NCBI GenBank assembly: GCA_028274465.1 | Contig: CM051457.1 | Coordinates: 57,645,550-57,709,549, forward strand | DNA: 64,000 nucleotides | Source of the DNA: Plantago ovata | Lineage: Eukaryota > Streptophyta > Magnoliopsida > Lamiales > Plantaginaceae | Direction: 5' to 3' | Shown here: piece by piece, positions 49,141-58,340 of the stretch | Position numbering within the stretch: the stretch's first letter is position 1 | Layout: every line of letters starts with the position of its first letter | Position numbers and translations under genes: made by a program | Notes under the pieces: generated by a model | What the model saw: only the letters and a program-made list of their open reading frames with translations | Database searches by the model: none | Told to the model about the DNA's origin: nothing

Positions 49141-50584
49141 TATTAGAAAAGTTATAATTTTGATGAGCAATTAATCATACTAAATTAAGTATAGTCTAGT
49201 AACTAGTACTCTTAAGGTCCATAGGAATTTAGAATTTAAATGACATTGTAAAAGATGAATGTTTGTTGAAAGACTTAGTGTAGGCACTAGTTAGGTTTTA
49301 AAGCTTCCTGATCATGTACTTTGTTTGCAAAAACAATCTATTGAAGACCTAAGCTCAAAAAAATTGAACACTTGAACATTGAAGACTAAGATGATTTCTG
49401 AGAAAGATATCTAGAAAGGCGCATGTTAACTCAGAAAGTGAGTAAGTCAGCAATCAGATAGTTTAAGTGAAAATCTATATGAGATAATAGGTTGAACTTT
49501 CTGAACTGAGATTGCTGGCTAACTGAAACACATGTGACATGCCTTGTTGATCACTTTGCATTTCTGGCTCCAACGTTCACATATGAAATTCAAAGTGCAT
49601 TAAATGCTAAGCACGTGTACTGAAGAATGAAGAGAAAAGAAGAAGCTACTGATAGTGACTACACAGCAAGATAGCGACATCTCATGGCCAAGTCCTAGAA
49701 TTCAAATTCAAACGACACCATTGAGAAACTATAAATAGAAGGCCTTACGCTTAGTAGAAGGGTGTGTCAACAATGTGATCAAACATTCACTTGTGCTTAT
49801 ACACCTTCAAACTCTCTCTACTCTAAACTGCCTATTGATCCGTTCCAAGACTTAAGTTTGAAACCAAAGCTACTTGTGAACAAGTAGAATACAAAGCTAA
49901 GAAATTAGTTAAGTGTTCTTTCCTCTATACAAGAACAAGTCTTGACACCAAGAAACAACATACTTGCTTACTGCAAAGTATTGCTAAGTTGAGTTTTTCA
50001 GATTACTTGCGTTAACTGAAAATTTAAGTTCAGTAATCTCATCCCAAACCTCGCTAACTGATAAAAACCACCTCTCGGGCGTGTTTGTCAGGGGGGGGGG
50101 GGGGAACTAATCAGGCATAGTTTTGTTGATTAAATGTCCCACGTTTGGTGGAGAACAAGGTTACCGTTCTCTAGTTAGGTTTGAAACAAAGCAAGGGTGC
50201 TTTAGTTTCTGGGAATTCTAGTGTTTAGATTTTGTAAGGAAAATCATCATTTGACATAGTGAATTCAGTCCTACAAAGGACAAAGTGGATTAGTTGAGGG
50301 ATTACGCCACCCTCAGATACCACTATAAAAGTGTGTGTGGTGATTTACTTTACTGCAGTTTACTTTCAGCAAGTTGTTTTGTTTTCATTGCTTTATTTGT
50401 TTACTTGCTGAGTATGATTTCTGCCAAAGCACTTATTGTAAAAAGACTTCCGCACTCTAAATTTTAAAGTACCAGCAATCTCATTATTGAAAAGTAATAA
50501 GTCCTTGCTGATAAAGTTTTTAGATACGAAAAAGTATTAAAGACTATTCACCCCCCCCTAGTCTTTACTTGTTGTCTAAAGGGA
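49141..50584 (+). repeat. 3' LTR of copia C, tip displaced by CACTA insertion
   Basis: It starts TATTAGAAAAGTTATAATTTT and aligns along its length with the A and B LTRs. It stops at AAAGGGA; the last bases expected from B (CCAACA) are missing because the CACTA terminus begins at 50585. It is the most diverged of the three LTRs of this family. Confidence 0.85.
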
Positions 50585-50600
50585 CACTACAAAAACGTGC
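50585..50600 (+). repeat. CACTA terminal inverted repeat, left end
   Basis: CACTACAAAAACGTGC sits directly against copia LTR sequence. It matches the CACTACAAGAAA-type ends of plant CACTA elements. The mate is outside the window. Confidence 0.85.
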
Positions 50601-50880
50601 AACATTTGTGTCGAAACATTGTGTGACGAATTAAGTTTCGTCACAAACACTTAGCAACCATGACAAAAGTTCAATTTGTCACAATAGAAGGCATCTAACG
50701 TGACAAAAATGGTTCTCGTCACAATAGATCGATCGTTTGTGACGATAGCTCACCTTCATGACAAAATATAGTACATTTGTGATAAAACATGTTCCTCACG
50801 AATATAGTTTGGTCACCCTTGAATCGATTTGTGACAAAATAAGAAGCTCATCACAAGTAAATGTACTTTTGTGACAACTT
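50601..50880 (+). repeat. CACTA subterminal region, unordered motif copies
   Basis: Many copies of TTTGTGAC and its complement GTCACAAA occur in both orientations, at irregular spacing of about 20-30 bp (for example near 50628, 50638, 50678, 50710, 50727 and 50830). In En/Spm such subterminal motifs bind the TNPA protein. Confidence 0.75.
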
Positions 50881-51290
50881 ATGTTCGTCACATGGGTTAG
50901 TTGGCTGCCCAATTTTTCCAGCGTTGTGTGGTCCTCAACCTTTTGTGACAGAATCACACTTTCATTACCAAAGTGTTAAATTTGTGACAAAGTCAGTTCG
51001 TCACGATGGGCTTTTTGGCTGCCTAATTTTTCAGCGTTGTGTGGTCCTCGACCTTTTGTGACAAGGTCACACTTTCATCACTAAAATGTTATATTTGTGA
51101 CAAAGTTACTTCGTCACGTTGTGTTGTTGGCTGCCCATTTTTTCCAGCATAGTGTGGTCCTCGATGTTTTGTGACACGATTACACTTTTGCCACAAAAGT
51201 GATACATTTATGACAAAGGTTTGTTCGTCACGTTGGGTTGTTGGCTACCCAATTTTTTCAACGTTGGGTAGTGGTCATATTCATGACAAC
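50881..51290 (+). repeat. CACTA subterminal tandem array, about 113-bp unit
   Basis: Units begin CGTCAC near 50887, 50999, 51112 and 51226 and include GGCTGCCCAATTTTTCCAGC and GTGTGGTCCTCGA. Each carries three or four TTTGTGACA motifs. There are about 3.5 copies. Confidence 0.8.
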
Positions 51291-51805
51291 TATATATAGG
51301 TCATCACAAAAAATGGAATAGTTTGTGACGACTAGAAAGAGGTCATCACAAAAGAGGCCATCACAAAAGATGGAATAGTTTGTGACAGTTCAAAAGAGGT
51401 CATCACAAACGATGTCATCACAAAAGATGGAATAGTTTGTGGCAACTTAAAATATGTCATCACAAAAGATGGAATTGTTTGTGACAACTAAAAAGAGGTC
51501 ATCACTAAAGACGCCATCACAAAAGATGGAATAGTTTGTGGCAAATGAAAGGATAGTTTGTGACAACTAAAAAGAGATCATCACAAAAGATGGAATAGTT
51601 TGTGACGCTAGAAAGAGGTCAGCACAAAAGAGGTCATCACAAAAGATGGAATTGTTTGTGACAACTAAAAAGAGGCCATCACAAAAGATGGAATTGTTTG
51701 TGACAACTAAAAAGAAGCCATCACAAAAGATGGAATAGTTTGTGACAAATAAAAGGATAGTTTGTGACAACTAAAAAGAGATCATCACGAAAGATGGAAT
51801 ATTTT
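51291..51805 (+). repeat. CACTA subterminal tandem array, about 40-50-bp unit
   Basis: There are about eleven or twelve copies of GTTTGTGACAACTAAAAAG followed by AGGTCATCACAAAAGATGG and AATA. Each copy pairs TTTGTGAC with an inverted ATCACAAA, so the array is a run of short inverted repeats. Small open frames on the minus strand here are by-products of the repeat. Confidence 0.8.
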
Positions 51806-51824
51806 GAATTCAAATAAATCGTAT

Positions 51825-51905
51825 AAAAATTACAATCAATGGGATCGAACCCAAACCTCCCAAACCATGGACTATCAAACATACCGCTAGGACAGAATAA
51901 TGTTG
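51825..51905 (-). repeat. tRNA-like / SINE-head sequence
   Basis: The minus strand reads CCTAGCGGTATGTTTG, about 35 bp on GGTTCGATCCC (a perfect B box), then ATTGATTGTAATTTTTAT. The spacing fits an internal RNA polymerase III promoter. It cannot be folded into a proper tRNA by eye, so a tRNA-derived SINE fragment is more likely than a tRNA gene. No clear target duplication is seen. Confidence 0.45.
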
Positions 51906-52604
51906 TTGAAAATATTTGTTTTGTTTGTGTATATATCTACACTAATAGGGCATCTTCCATATAGAGTTATTTGTTTGTGTATTTTTGGTTATGTGTATAT
52001 AGGATGTATATGTATGATGTTTAATTAATGAAGGTTGTTTTCCTTATAACTTCTTTTTCACTTACATGAATATCATATGCAATCGAAATACCACTTGTAT
52101 TTGCATCTACAATATTATGCTCGTATTTTGAATTTATATGAATCACCCAACTTTCACGGGTACTAGGATACGTATATTTAAAACGTGTGGACGTGGAATA
52201 ACTCTTCACGGACTAAATAAGACATATACGTAATTAACAACAAACAATGTACAAAGTACAAACTAAGATTCTTACACCACCCATTAAACTTTACAAAACA
52301 GATAAATTGAAAGTTCATAAGCCGAACAAATTATCCTAATTGTCCATATTATCCAAAGCAGCAGCATTAGTACTAATAATTATCCAAGTTCACATTACAA
52401 ACAGTTATCAAATCCCAGGTAGTAGCATAAACAGTGGACAAACAAACTACATCAACAGGGGCAGGCAGATCAAATCCCACGAAGCATGGGGACATGCAGG
52501 AACGGGAGGCATATCCTGAAGCGGTCCCTTCCCTTGATGGGCGTACGGCTATAGGTGACATACCAGTTTTTCTGGGCTACTTCTTCGTTGCGAAGAACTT
52601 GTTG
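51906..52604. other. Non-coding interval in the CACTA element
   Basis: No gene is recognised. Positions about 52005-52048 (ATATGTATGATGTTTAATTA and on) recur at about 56730-56771 and 59224-59265, so this is a third partial copy of the tail of the captured gene segment. The rest is AT-rich, and part probably serves as the 3' trailer of the AT-hook gene. Confidence 0.5.
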
Positions 52605-53050
52605 CTAGATGGTATCGAAAGTTGGAACCTTGCAACCAAATGTCATATCTTCGATTGAATCTGGGAGTCGATAAGTCCTGACTAACATATCTTTGTCATC
52701 CCGCCACCTCACCGCAGAAAGTTGGGTGTACACCTTAATCTTTTTGCTTAAAACTCGGTCGTACCTCTCAAACATAGCGTCTATGTCCTGATTGCAAACC
52801 AATGGCACAATGGATCTAGCAAAGTCCCCTGTTGTTGGAAACACATACCACGTCTGACGATTCTTCATTGGGCCGGTAAGCCTTCCCATTATAGCTCCGC
52901 ACAAAGCAGTGTAGTCGAAACTGCTACTGTCCTCGATGTATATGTATGCAAGCTTTCCTCCGTCATAAGAGATCTGGCCACTCCATTTGTCTTTTACAAA
53001 CCAACCATTATAGTGAACCTTAATCCTCCAAGGTTCATCTGCTGGATGGG
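52605..53050 (-). other. Terminal exon: PB1/MuDR-N-terminal-like domain
   Basis: The acceptor TCTCTTCGCAG precedes AHPADEPWRIKVHYNGW. Alternating hydrophobic strands (KVHYNGWFV, KLAYIYI), a YDGG turn, a central helix (YTALCGAIMGRL), then WYVFPTTGDF and a DIDAMFERYDR helix follow the pattern of the PB1-like domain at the start of many MuDR and FAR1-related proteins. There are about 148 residues to the stop, with no interruption inside this exon. Confidence 0.55.
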
Positions 53051-55089
53051 CTGCGAAGAGAACCGATAATGTTAAGTTAGATTTCATACTTAAGGTACAA
53101 CAGTTCTATTGAAATCATATATGAACTTTTACGTACCAGGAGCTGCTACGGTACTATGATGTTGCTCCACCATGTGCTCGGCCAATGGGGACAGTTGAAC
53201 TTGCTAGACAATGCTATTTTTGTGCTTGCTCCCTGCGGGACGGTCTCTGTTGCGGATAGCTGATGTTTCCTGGTCTGCAGCTGAACAATTAAGCATATAT
53301 CATACCTTGTGTGGAAATTGGAATTAAGATGAAATATAACAGGAAACCACTTCATGATTGTTTCCACATGCATGGGAGTACGTTACAAAATACATAATTA
53401 AAGGAGCGTAAAGCTAACCTGGGATTTTTCGAGGGCGGCCACGCTTTCGAGGAGCTGGGATTTTAGTGGCATGGTTGGAGCTCTCTGGAATGGTGGCATG
53501 GTTGGAGCTCTCTGGACCTGCATCATCAAAATTCCATAAATAGAAAACAAACAAGAACAAAACGGAAGCAAGTAAAATAAAGTTCAGATTTTGAACTTCT
53601 TGCTACTAATAATGTAGTAAGCTACTCAACCGCCACATCCATCAAGCTAAAGAAAGGCACACAGATTAAACTAAGAACTTAAAGAACAATGATTTAATAA
53701 GCCACTGGAGATGGAAACAGAACTTCATGAACTGCAGAACACTTGCCACCAATCAAGTTGAGATATTGAACTGCAAGCAAGTAAAATGAAGATGAGATTT
53801 TGAACTTCTTGCTACTCATAATACAGTTCAACTACTCAACAACCACATCAATCAAACTAAAGCAAGGCACGCGGATTAAAGTAAAGCAACACACAACCAT
53901 GGATCATTCAACACAAACAAATTTCTACTTATAGGATAGAAGTTTAACAACAACTAGTTGAATAAAGATGCAATCCTAATTTGAAAGCTACCGATTTGTG
54001 ATTTTTCGAGGGCGGCCACGCTTTCGAGGAGCTGGGATTTCAGTGGCATGGTTGGAGCTCTTTGGACCTGCATTATCAAAATGCCATACATAAGAAAACC
54101 ATAAAGAAAAAAAGGAAGCAAGCAAAATCTGTTTATAATTGCACAATTGCCAAATTCCTAGCTAATAATACTGAAAGTCCACTACTCAACAGCCACATCA
54201 ATCAAAGTAAAAGCAACACAAACGGATTAAACTAAGAGCTTAAACAACAATGAGACTATGGATTGATTAACAACCCTAGAACCATCCTAGCATTTATCTC
54301 CAAAGTACAACAGACAGTTAAACATTGCCAACAATTGTCAAATTTCATGCTCCAGAAGTATATGCATTTGACACGGAGTCGTACTCAACCAAAATGTGAC
54401 TATTTTATGGTGTTCGAATCAATCTCTATATACAACAGAAAGAAAATATGAGTCTGAACAAAGCCATTCAAACTGACACATCAAGGAGAACACACAATCA
54501 CAGATCACTCAACACAAACAAATTTCTACTTATAGGATAGAAGTTAAACCTCAACTGGTTGAATAAAGATGCAAAGCTAGTTTGAAAGCTCACGGTTTGT
54601 GATCTTTCGAGGGCGGCCACGCTTTCGGGGAGCTGGGATTTTGGTGGCATAGTTGGAGCTCTCTCGACCAGCATTATAGGATAGAAGTTTAACATCAACA
54701 ACTTTTCACTCATTCATTAGAAAGTGAGGCTGATAGAAAGCAACAAGGAATAATGTGACGGAATCGGGCTACTTACCCCGCCATTTTGAAATCCCGAGGG
54801 GACGACCACGCTTGCGTCTCACGAGCTCAACCTCCTCCAATGGCGCAACACTCTCAGTAGCCTCCACCTCTGTATCATGCACATATATATACAGAAAAAC
54901 ACACTGTTAGGTTTGAAACCCCAAAAATTGACTAGGTTTTTAGATTTGATCTTGGAGATTGAACGGAAAAGTTAGAAAGGGGGAAGAATTTCCCGACTTA
55001 CTCCGTCGTTTCGTACTCCCAATAGTGCGGCCCCTGCGTTTCGTCTCTTGTACATGCGGCAATGGCCGATCAATTGGTGATTTCTCCAT
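52605..55089 (-). CDS. CACTA-borne multi-exon gene: AT-hook protein with PB1/MuDR-N-like domain
   Basis: Exons inferred from splice signals, all phase-compatible except one repeat: 55089-55002 (ATG start, TKRRGRTIG; donor GTAAGT), 54869-54777 (VRRKRGRPLG; donor GTAAGT), a threefold AT-hook exon (54668-54594, 54067-53992, 53517-53419; PAPRKRGRPRK), 53274-53137, and 53050-52605 (WRIKVHYNGWFVKDKWSG through KIKVYTQLSAVRWRDDKDML to the stop). AT-hooks bind the minor groove of AT-rich DNA. The last exon resembles the PB1-like N-terminal domain of MuDR-type transposases (by recall, not search). Oddities: the 54668 copy lacks an AG acceptor, the 53992 donor shifts phase, and TAG is in frame at 53206-53204, so the gene is decayed or variably spliced. 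By position it could be a TNPA analogue or a captured host gene. Confidence 0.6.
53419..53517 (-). repeat. AT-hook exon, copy 3 (longest)
   Basis: The acceptor TGATGCAG and the donor GTTAGC bound 99 nt, in phase with its neighbours. It encodes PESSNHATIPESSNHATK then IPAPRKRGRPRKIP; the PESSNHAT block is doubled relative to the other two copies. Confidence 0.7.
53992..54067 (-). repeat. AT-hook exon, copy 2
   Basis: The acceptor TAATGCAG bounds PKSSNHATEIPAPRKRGRPRK. Flanking intron sequence (for example AAATTTCTACTTATAGGATA) is duplicated too, so the repeat unit is genomic, about 580-600 bp, not just the exon. Confidence 0.7.
54594..54668 (-). repeat. AT-hook exon, copy 1
   Basis: It encodes RESSNYATKIPAPRKRGRPRK with a GTGAGC donor and 75 nt (phase-neutral). 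The base triplet before it is CTG instead of CAG, so this copy may be skipped. Confidence 0.65.
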
Positions 55090-55180
55090 CTCTGTGAAGC
55101 GTGCGGAGAAAACGGGTGAGTGAGGTGAAGAGGGATAGTAGGTCGGCGACGAGAGTGAATAATTGGGGAGAGAATTCTGA

Positions 55181-55191
55181 TAATATATTTA
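55181..55191 (-). promoter_or_regulatory. Possible TATA element of the AT-hook gene
   Basis: The minus strand reads TAAATATATTA about 95 bp before the ATG at 55089, followed by a C/T-rich leader (CTCTCCCC, CCTCTTCACCTCACTCACC) like plant core promoters. There is no other support. Confidence 0.35.
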
Positions 55192-55354
55192 CTAATTCTT
55201 GATTCCTTGGGAGAGATGAAAAGGAATGATGACTCCATAGACTACTTTAGCTAAATTTGCAGTGGCTCTGCAGAATCAAGTTGTAGTAATATTTTAAGAA
55301 TTTTTATTGATTAAATGCGTTTTTATTGTACCAATTTCACATGTAATATTGAAA

Positions 55355-55445
55355 TAGATACTAGCCTAATTGGTAAGGAGGTCATGTTTGTTGTGGGTGT
55401 CTCAGGTTCGATCCCCACGGTTATCAATTTTTTTAGCAAAATTGT
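55355..55445 (+). repeat. tRNA-like / SINE-head sequence
   Basis: ACTAGCCTAATTGGTAAGG (A-box-like) and, about 30 bp on, GGTTCGATCCCCACGG (B box), then a T-rich run. The layout is that of a tRNA-derived SINE head or degenerate tRNA. A full cloverleaf is not evident and no target duplication was found. Confidence 0.45.
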
Positions 55446-55750
55446 TCCCTTTTTTTCCTTTATGAAACTTAGACGCCTAGTACCGTTATTGGACCTGGTG
55501 CACGCACGGGGCGCCCCACAGGGCAGTCAATCGCCGTTTAACCTCGTCTTCACAATTTGGCGACTTACAACTGATGTTCTAACTATGTACACATCTGACC
55601 GTTCAGTTCATTAAAGAGTCACCTCCGGTCAGTCGCGACTCTTCACCTTCACGCCACCGCTTATACTATACACACCGTTCTCAAACCTATATAAACAAGG
55701 GAAGAAGTTAATCTACAGTCTGATCATATAAACAAGAAAAGAAAGTAGAG

Positions 55751-56700
55751 ATGACGAGTGTAGAAGAAATGGCAGAGATGACGCTAGAAGATATGCCAGA
55801 GACGGTCAGACTTGCACTCATGTGCAAGATAGCTAGTAACAGCACGACCGATTGGGCTAACATGACGTTAATGTATGCAATCCTTTGAATTATTTGATCA
55901 ACACTGACCAACATGAAGCTATTCGTGTTTCTCACTGTTTTTCCCCTGCAATTGCACTTGTAAATACTTCAATTCACTTGGAGAGGAACTCTACGTATAG
56001 AATAAGTTAAAAATCCATGACAAAGATTGAATTCCGAGGTCGGTTTGGGACAAGTGCAGGGAAAGTGGAAATGTAGATACAATTTTCGCAGATGCATTGT
56101 TATTTCATTATTACAAAGATTATTAGACACCCTGATTTCTTTATGCACTTCATTTTATTAGAATTTAGAAATGAAGTTATGCGGAATTACTATTAATTCT
56201 TATGAATAATGAATCAGGACGAGTTCGTGGACAACAGAAACGAAGAAGCGGCTTTAGACCTCTTGCGCATATGTCGAGATGAGGGTCATCCAATCACACA
56301 TCATACTGAGATGATATTTACGCTCCGTGGCAATTTTGGAGCAGCCCAAAAGCAGGAGAGTATTCAAGCATTCTGCAGGTTTAAGCGCAGCGATTGAGGT
56401 ATTTCGAGAACCCGTGAATGCAGAGTGATTGTTACGAGACGATTCGAATATAAATGGATACCATGGGAATTCGATATAATACCACAATTCTGTCTGCAAG
56501 TATGACCCTTCCCATGCAAAGAGATTTATATGGCATCATGGAGAGCTAGATGATATATTGGAGTGTGATTTATGCACTGCAGTATTCGAGCTTGATTGCT
56601 TGTTTGGGAAATACAGACGTCTTGGTCTCTAACAGATTTATCAGGAGAGGCATCAGAGACGTGTCAATCAGTAGCGTGTCACATTATTTTTGTAGTTTTT
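55751..56700 (+). pseudogene. Captured gene fragment, copy 1 (F-box-like family resemblance)
   Basis: The first exon-like piece at 55751 reads MTSVEEMAEMTLEDMPETVR then LALMCKIASNSTTDWANMTL. The second, from about 56210, reads DEFVDNRNEEAALDLLRICR, DEGHPITHHTEMIFTLRGNF and GAAQKQESIQAFCRF; a later frame reads RFIWHHGELDDILECDLC. The first pattern resembles the F-box start and the second the EGHxEAxYxxGxIL part of Arabidopsis At2g35280-like proteins (recall only). Stops and frame changes follow, so it is not a working gene. It lies between the CACTA genes and is repeated at 58339-59215, in keeping with host-gene capture by CACTA elements. Confidence 0.45.
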
Positions 56701-56979
56701 TGGTTATGTGGACCTACCGCCTGACATATATGTATGATGTTTAATTAATGAAGGTTGTTTTCTTTATCAACGGTTTTTATGAATCTTGCCAATATAAATG
56801 TTACTTGCCAATATACTTTTTACGGATGAATGTCATATCCTATAGTATATCTAGAGCAGCCTCCAATCTTAGATGTTTCCTATAAATATGGAGGGGATAT
56901 TAATTGTATTTTGTAGAAGAGATTCACAGATCTTACTATTGGCTCCTTTTGGACTATGACAAAAAATGAGAGAAAATGA

Positions 56980-58340
56980 AAAAAATGGACTAGTAGGACA
57001 TTGATTTTTCTCAGAACTGTGATGATTTTGTATATGAACATATGAACAGTGTCAGGTACCAATGAGGTCTAGCTCAATGGTTAGACTGAGGTGTCATGAC
57101 ACTAGAGGTCATAGGTTCAATTCTCGCCAAGTGTGGGATTATTCATAGTTTATTACTAGCTTTGTAATGCTACTTGTGAAATTGTATTTATAGTTTATTA
57201 CTAGCTTTGTAATGGTACTTGTGAAATTGTAATGGTTCAATTATTAAAAAAAAAATGAACAGTTTCAGGTATGCATTTTAAGGTTATATGAATTATTTTT
57301 TGTTGGTATGAAGTACCAGAACAAGAAATCATAAAAAACAATAGAGGAAAAATCAGGAAAAATGGAAAATGCACTAGTGACACATGGATTCTGACCAGAA
57401 CTGATGTTCTAGTGTATATGATCATATGTACAAGTTCTAATAGACCTTTAAAGGTTATATGAATGAAGTTTGGATGACACGAACTAGTAGAACATGAATG
57501 TGGAGGACCTGAGACAAAAAATAAGAGAAAAATGAAAAAATGGACTAGTAGGACATTGATTCTTCTCAGAACTGTGATGCTGCTATATATGAACATATGG
57601 ACAATTTCAGGTATGCATTTTAAGGTTATATGAATGATGTTTGGTTGGAATGAAGTACCAGAACAAGAAATCATCAAAATAATAGAGGAAAAATCAGGAA
57701 AAAATGAAAAATGCACTAGTAGCACATGAATTCTGACCAGAACTGATGTTCTAGTGTATATGCTCATATTTACAAGTTATAATAGACCTTTCAAGGTTAT
57801 ATGAATGAAGTTTGGATGACACGAAATAGCAGAACATGAATTTGGAGGACTTGAGACCAAAATTTAGAGAAAAATGAAAAATGGATTGGTAGGATATTGA
57901 TTTTTCAGAACTGTGATTCCACTGTATATGATCATATGGACACCCTCACGTATGCATTTTAAAGTTATATGAATGAGGTTTGGGCAGTACGAAGTACCCG
58001 AACAAGAAATCATCAAAAGAATAGAGGAAAAATCAGAAAAAAATGAAAAATGCACTAGTAGCACATGGATTCTTACCAGAACTGATGTTCTAGCGTATAT
58101 GATCATGTGTACAAGTTCTCATAGACCTTTTAATGTTATATGAATGAAGTTTGGTTGACATGAACTAGCAAAACATGAATTTTGTGAACCGGGGACCAAA
58201 AATAAGAGAAAAATGAAAAAATGGACTAGTAGGACATTGATTATTCTCAGAACTGTGATACTGCTGTATATGAATATATGGACAACTTCATGTATGCATA
58301 TTAAGGTTATAAGAATGAGGTTTGGTTGGTATGAAGTACC
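56980..58340. repeat. Satellite array: about 170-bp monomers in a 340-bp dimer order
   Basis: Two diverged half-units alternate. A carries CTCAGAACTGTGATG (near 57011, 57556, 57902 and 58243). B carries ACCAGAACTGATGTTCTAG (near 57393, 57734 and 58075). A-to-A and B-to-B spacing is about 340 bp; A-to-B is about 170 bp. All share AAGGTTATATGAATGA and a TTTGG-type core. A further A and B pair lies at 59480-59660 after the second captured copy. Open frames of up to 176 residues on the minus strand here are only repeats. Confidence 0.75.
57059..57254 (+). mobile_element. tRNA-derived SINE with 17-bp target duplication
   Basis: The body begins CCAATGAGGTCTAGCTCAATGG (A box TAGCTCAATGG), carries GGTTCAATTC about 40 bp on (B box) and ends in a run of ten A. 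It is flanked by ATGAACAGTGTCAGGTA (57042-57058) and ATGAACAGTTTCAGGTA (57255-57271), one mismatch in 17, made from the satellite. An internal segment of about 38 bp (TTTATTACTAGCTTTGTAAT and on) is doubled near 57149-57225. It splits one satellite unit, so it is younger than the array. SINEs are copied by LINE enzymes and transcribed by RNA polymerase III. Confidence 0.8.

Noticed and set aside
55355-55445. Functional tRNA gene
   Set aside because: The boxes fit, but I cannot pair an acceptor stem or an anticodon arm by eye. It is called a SINE-type head instead.
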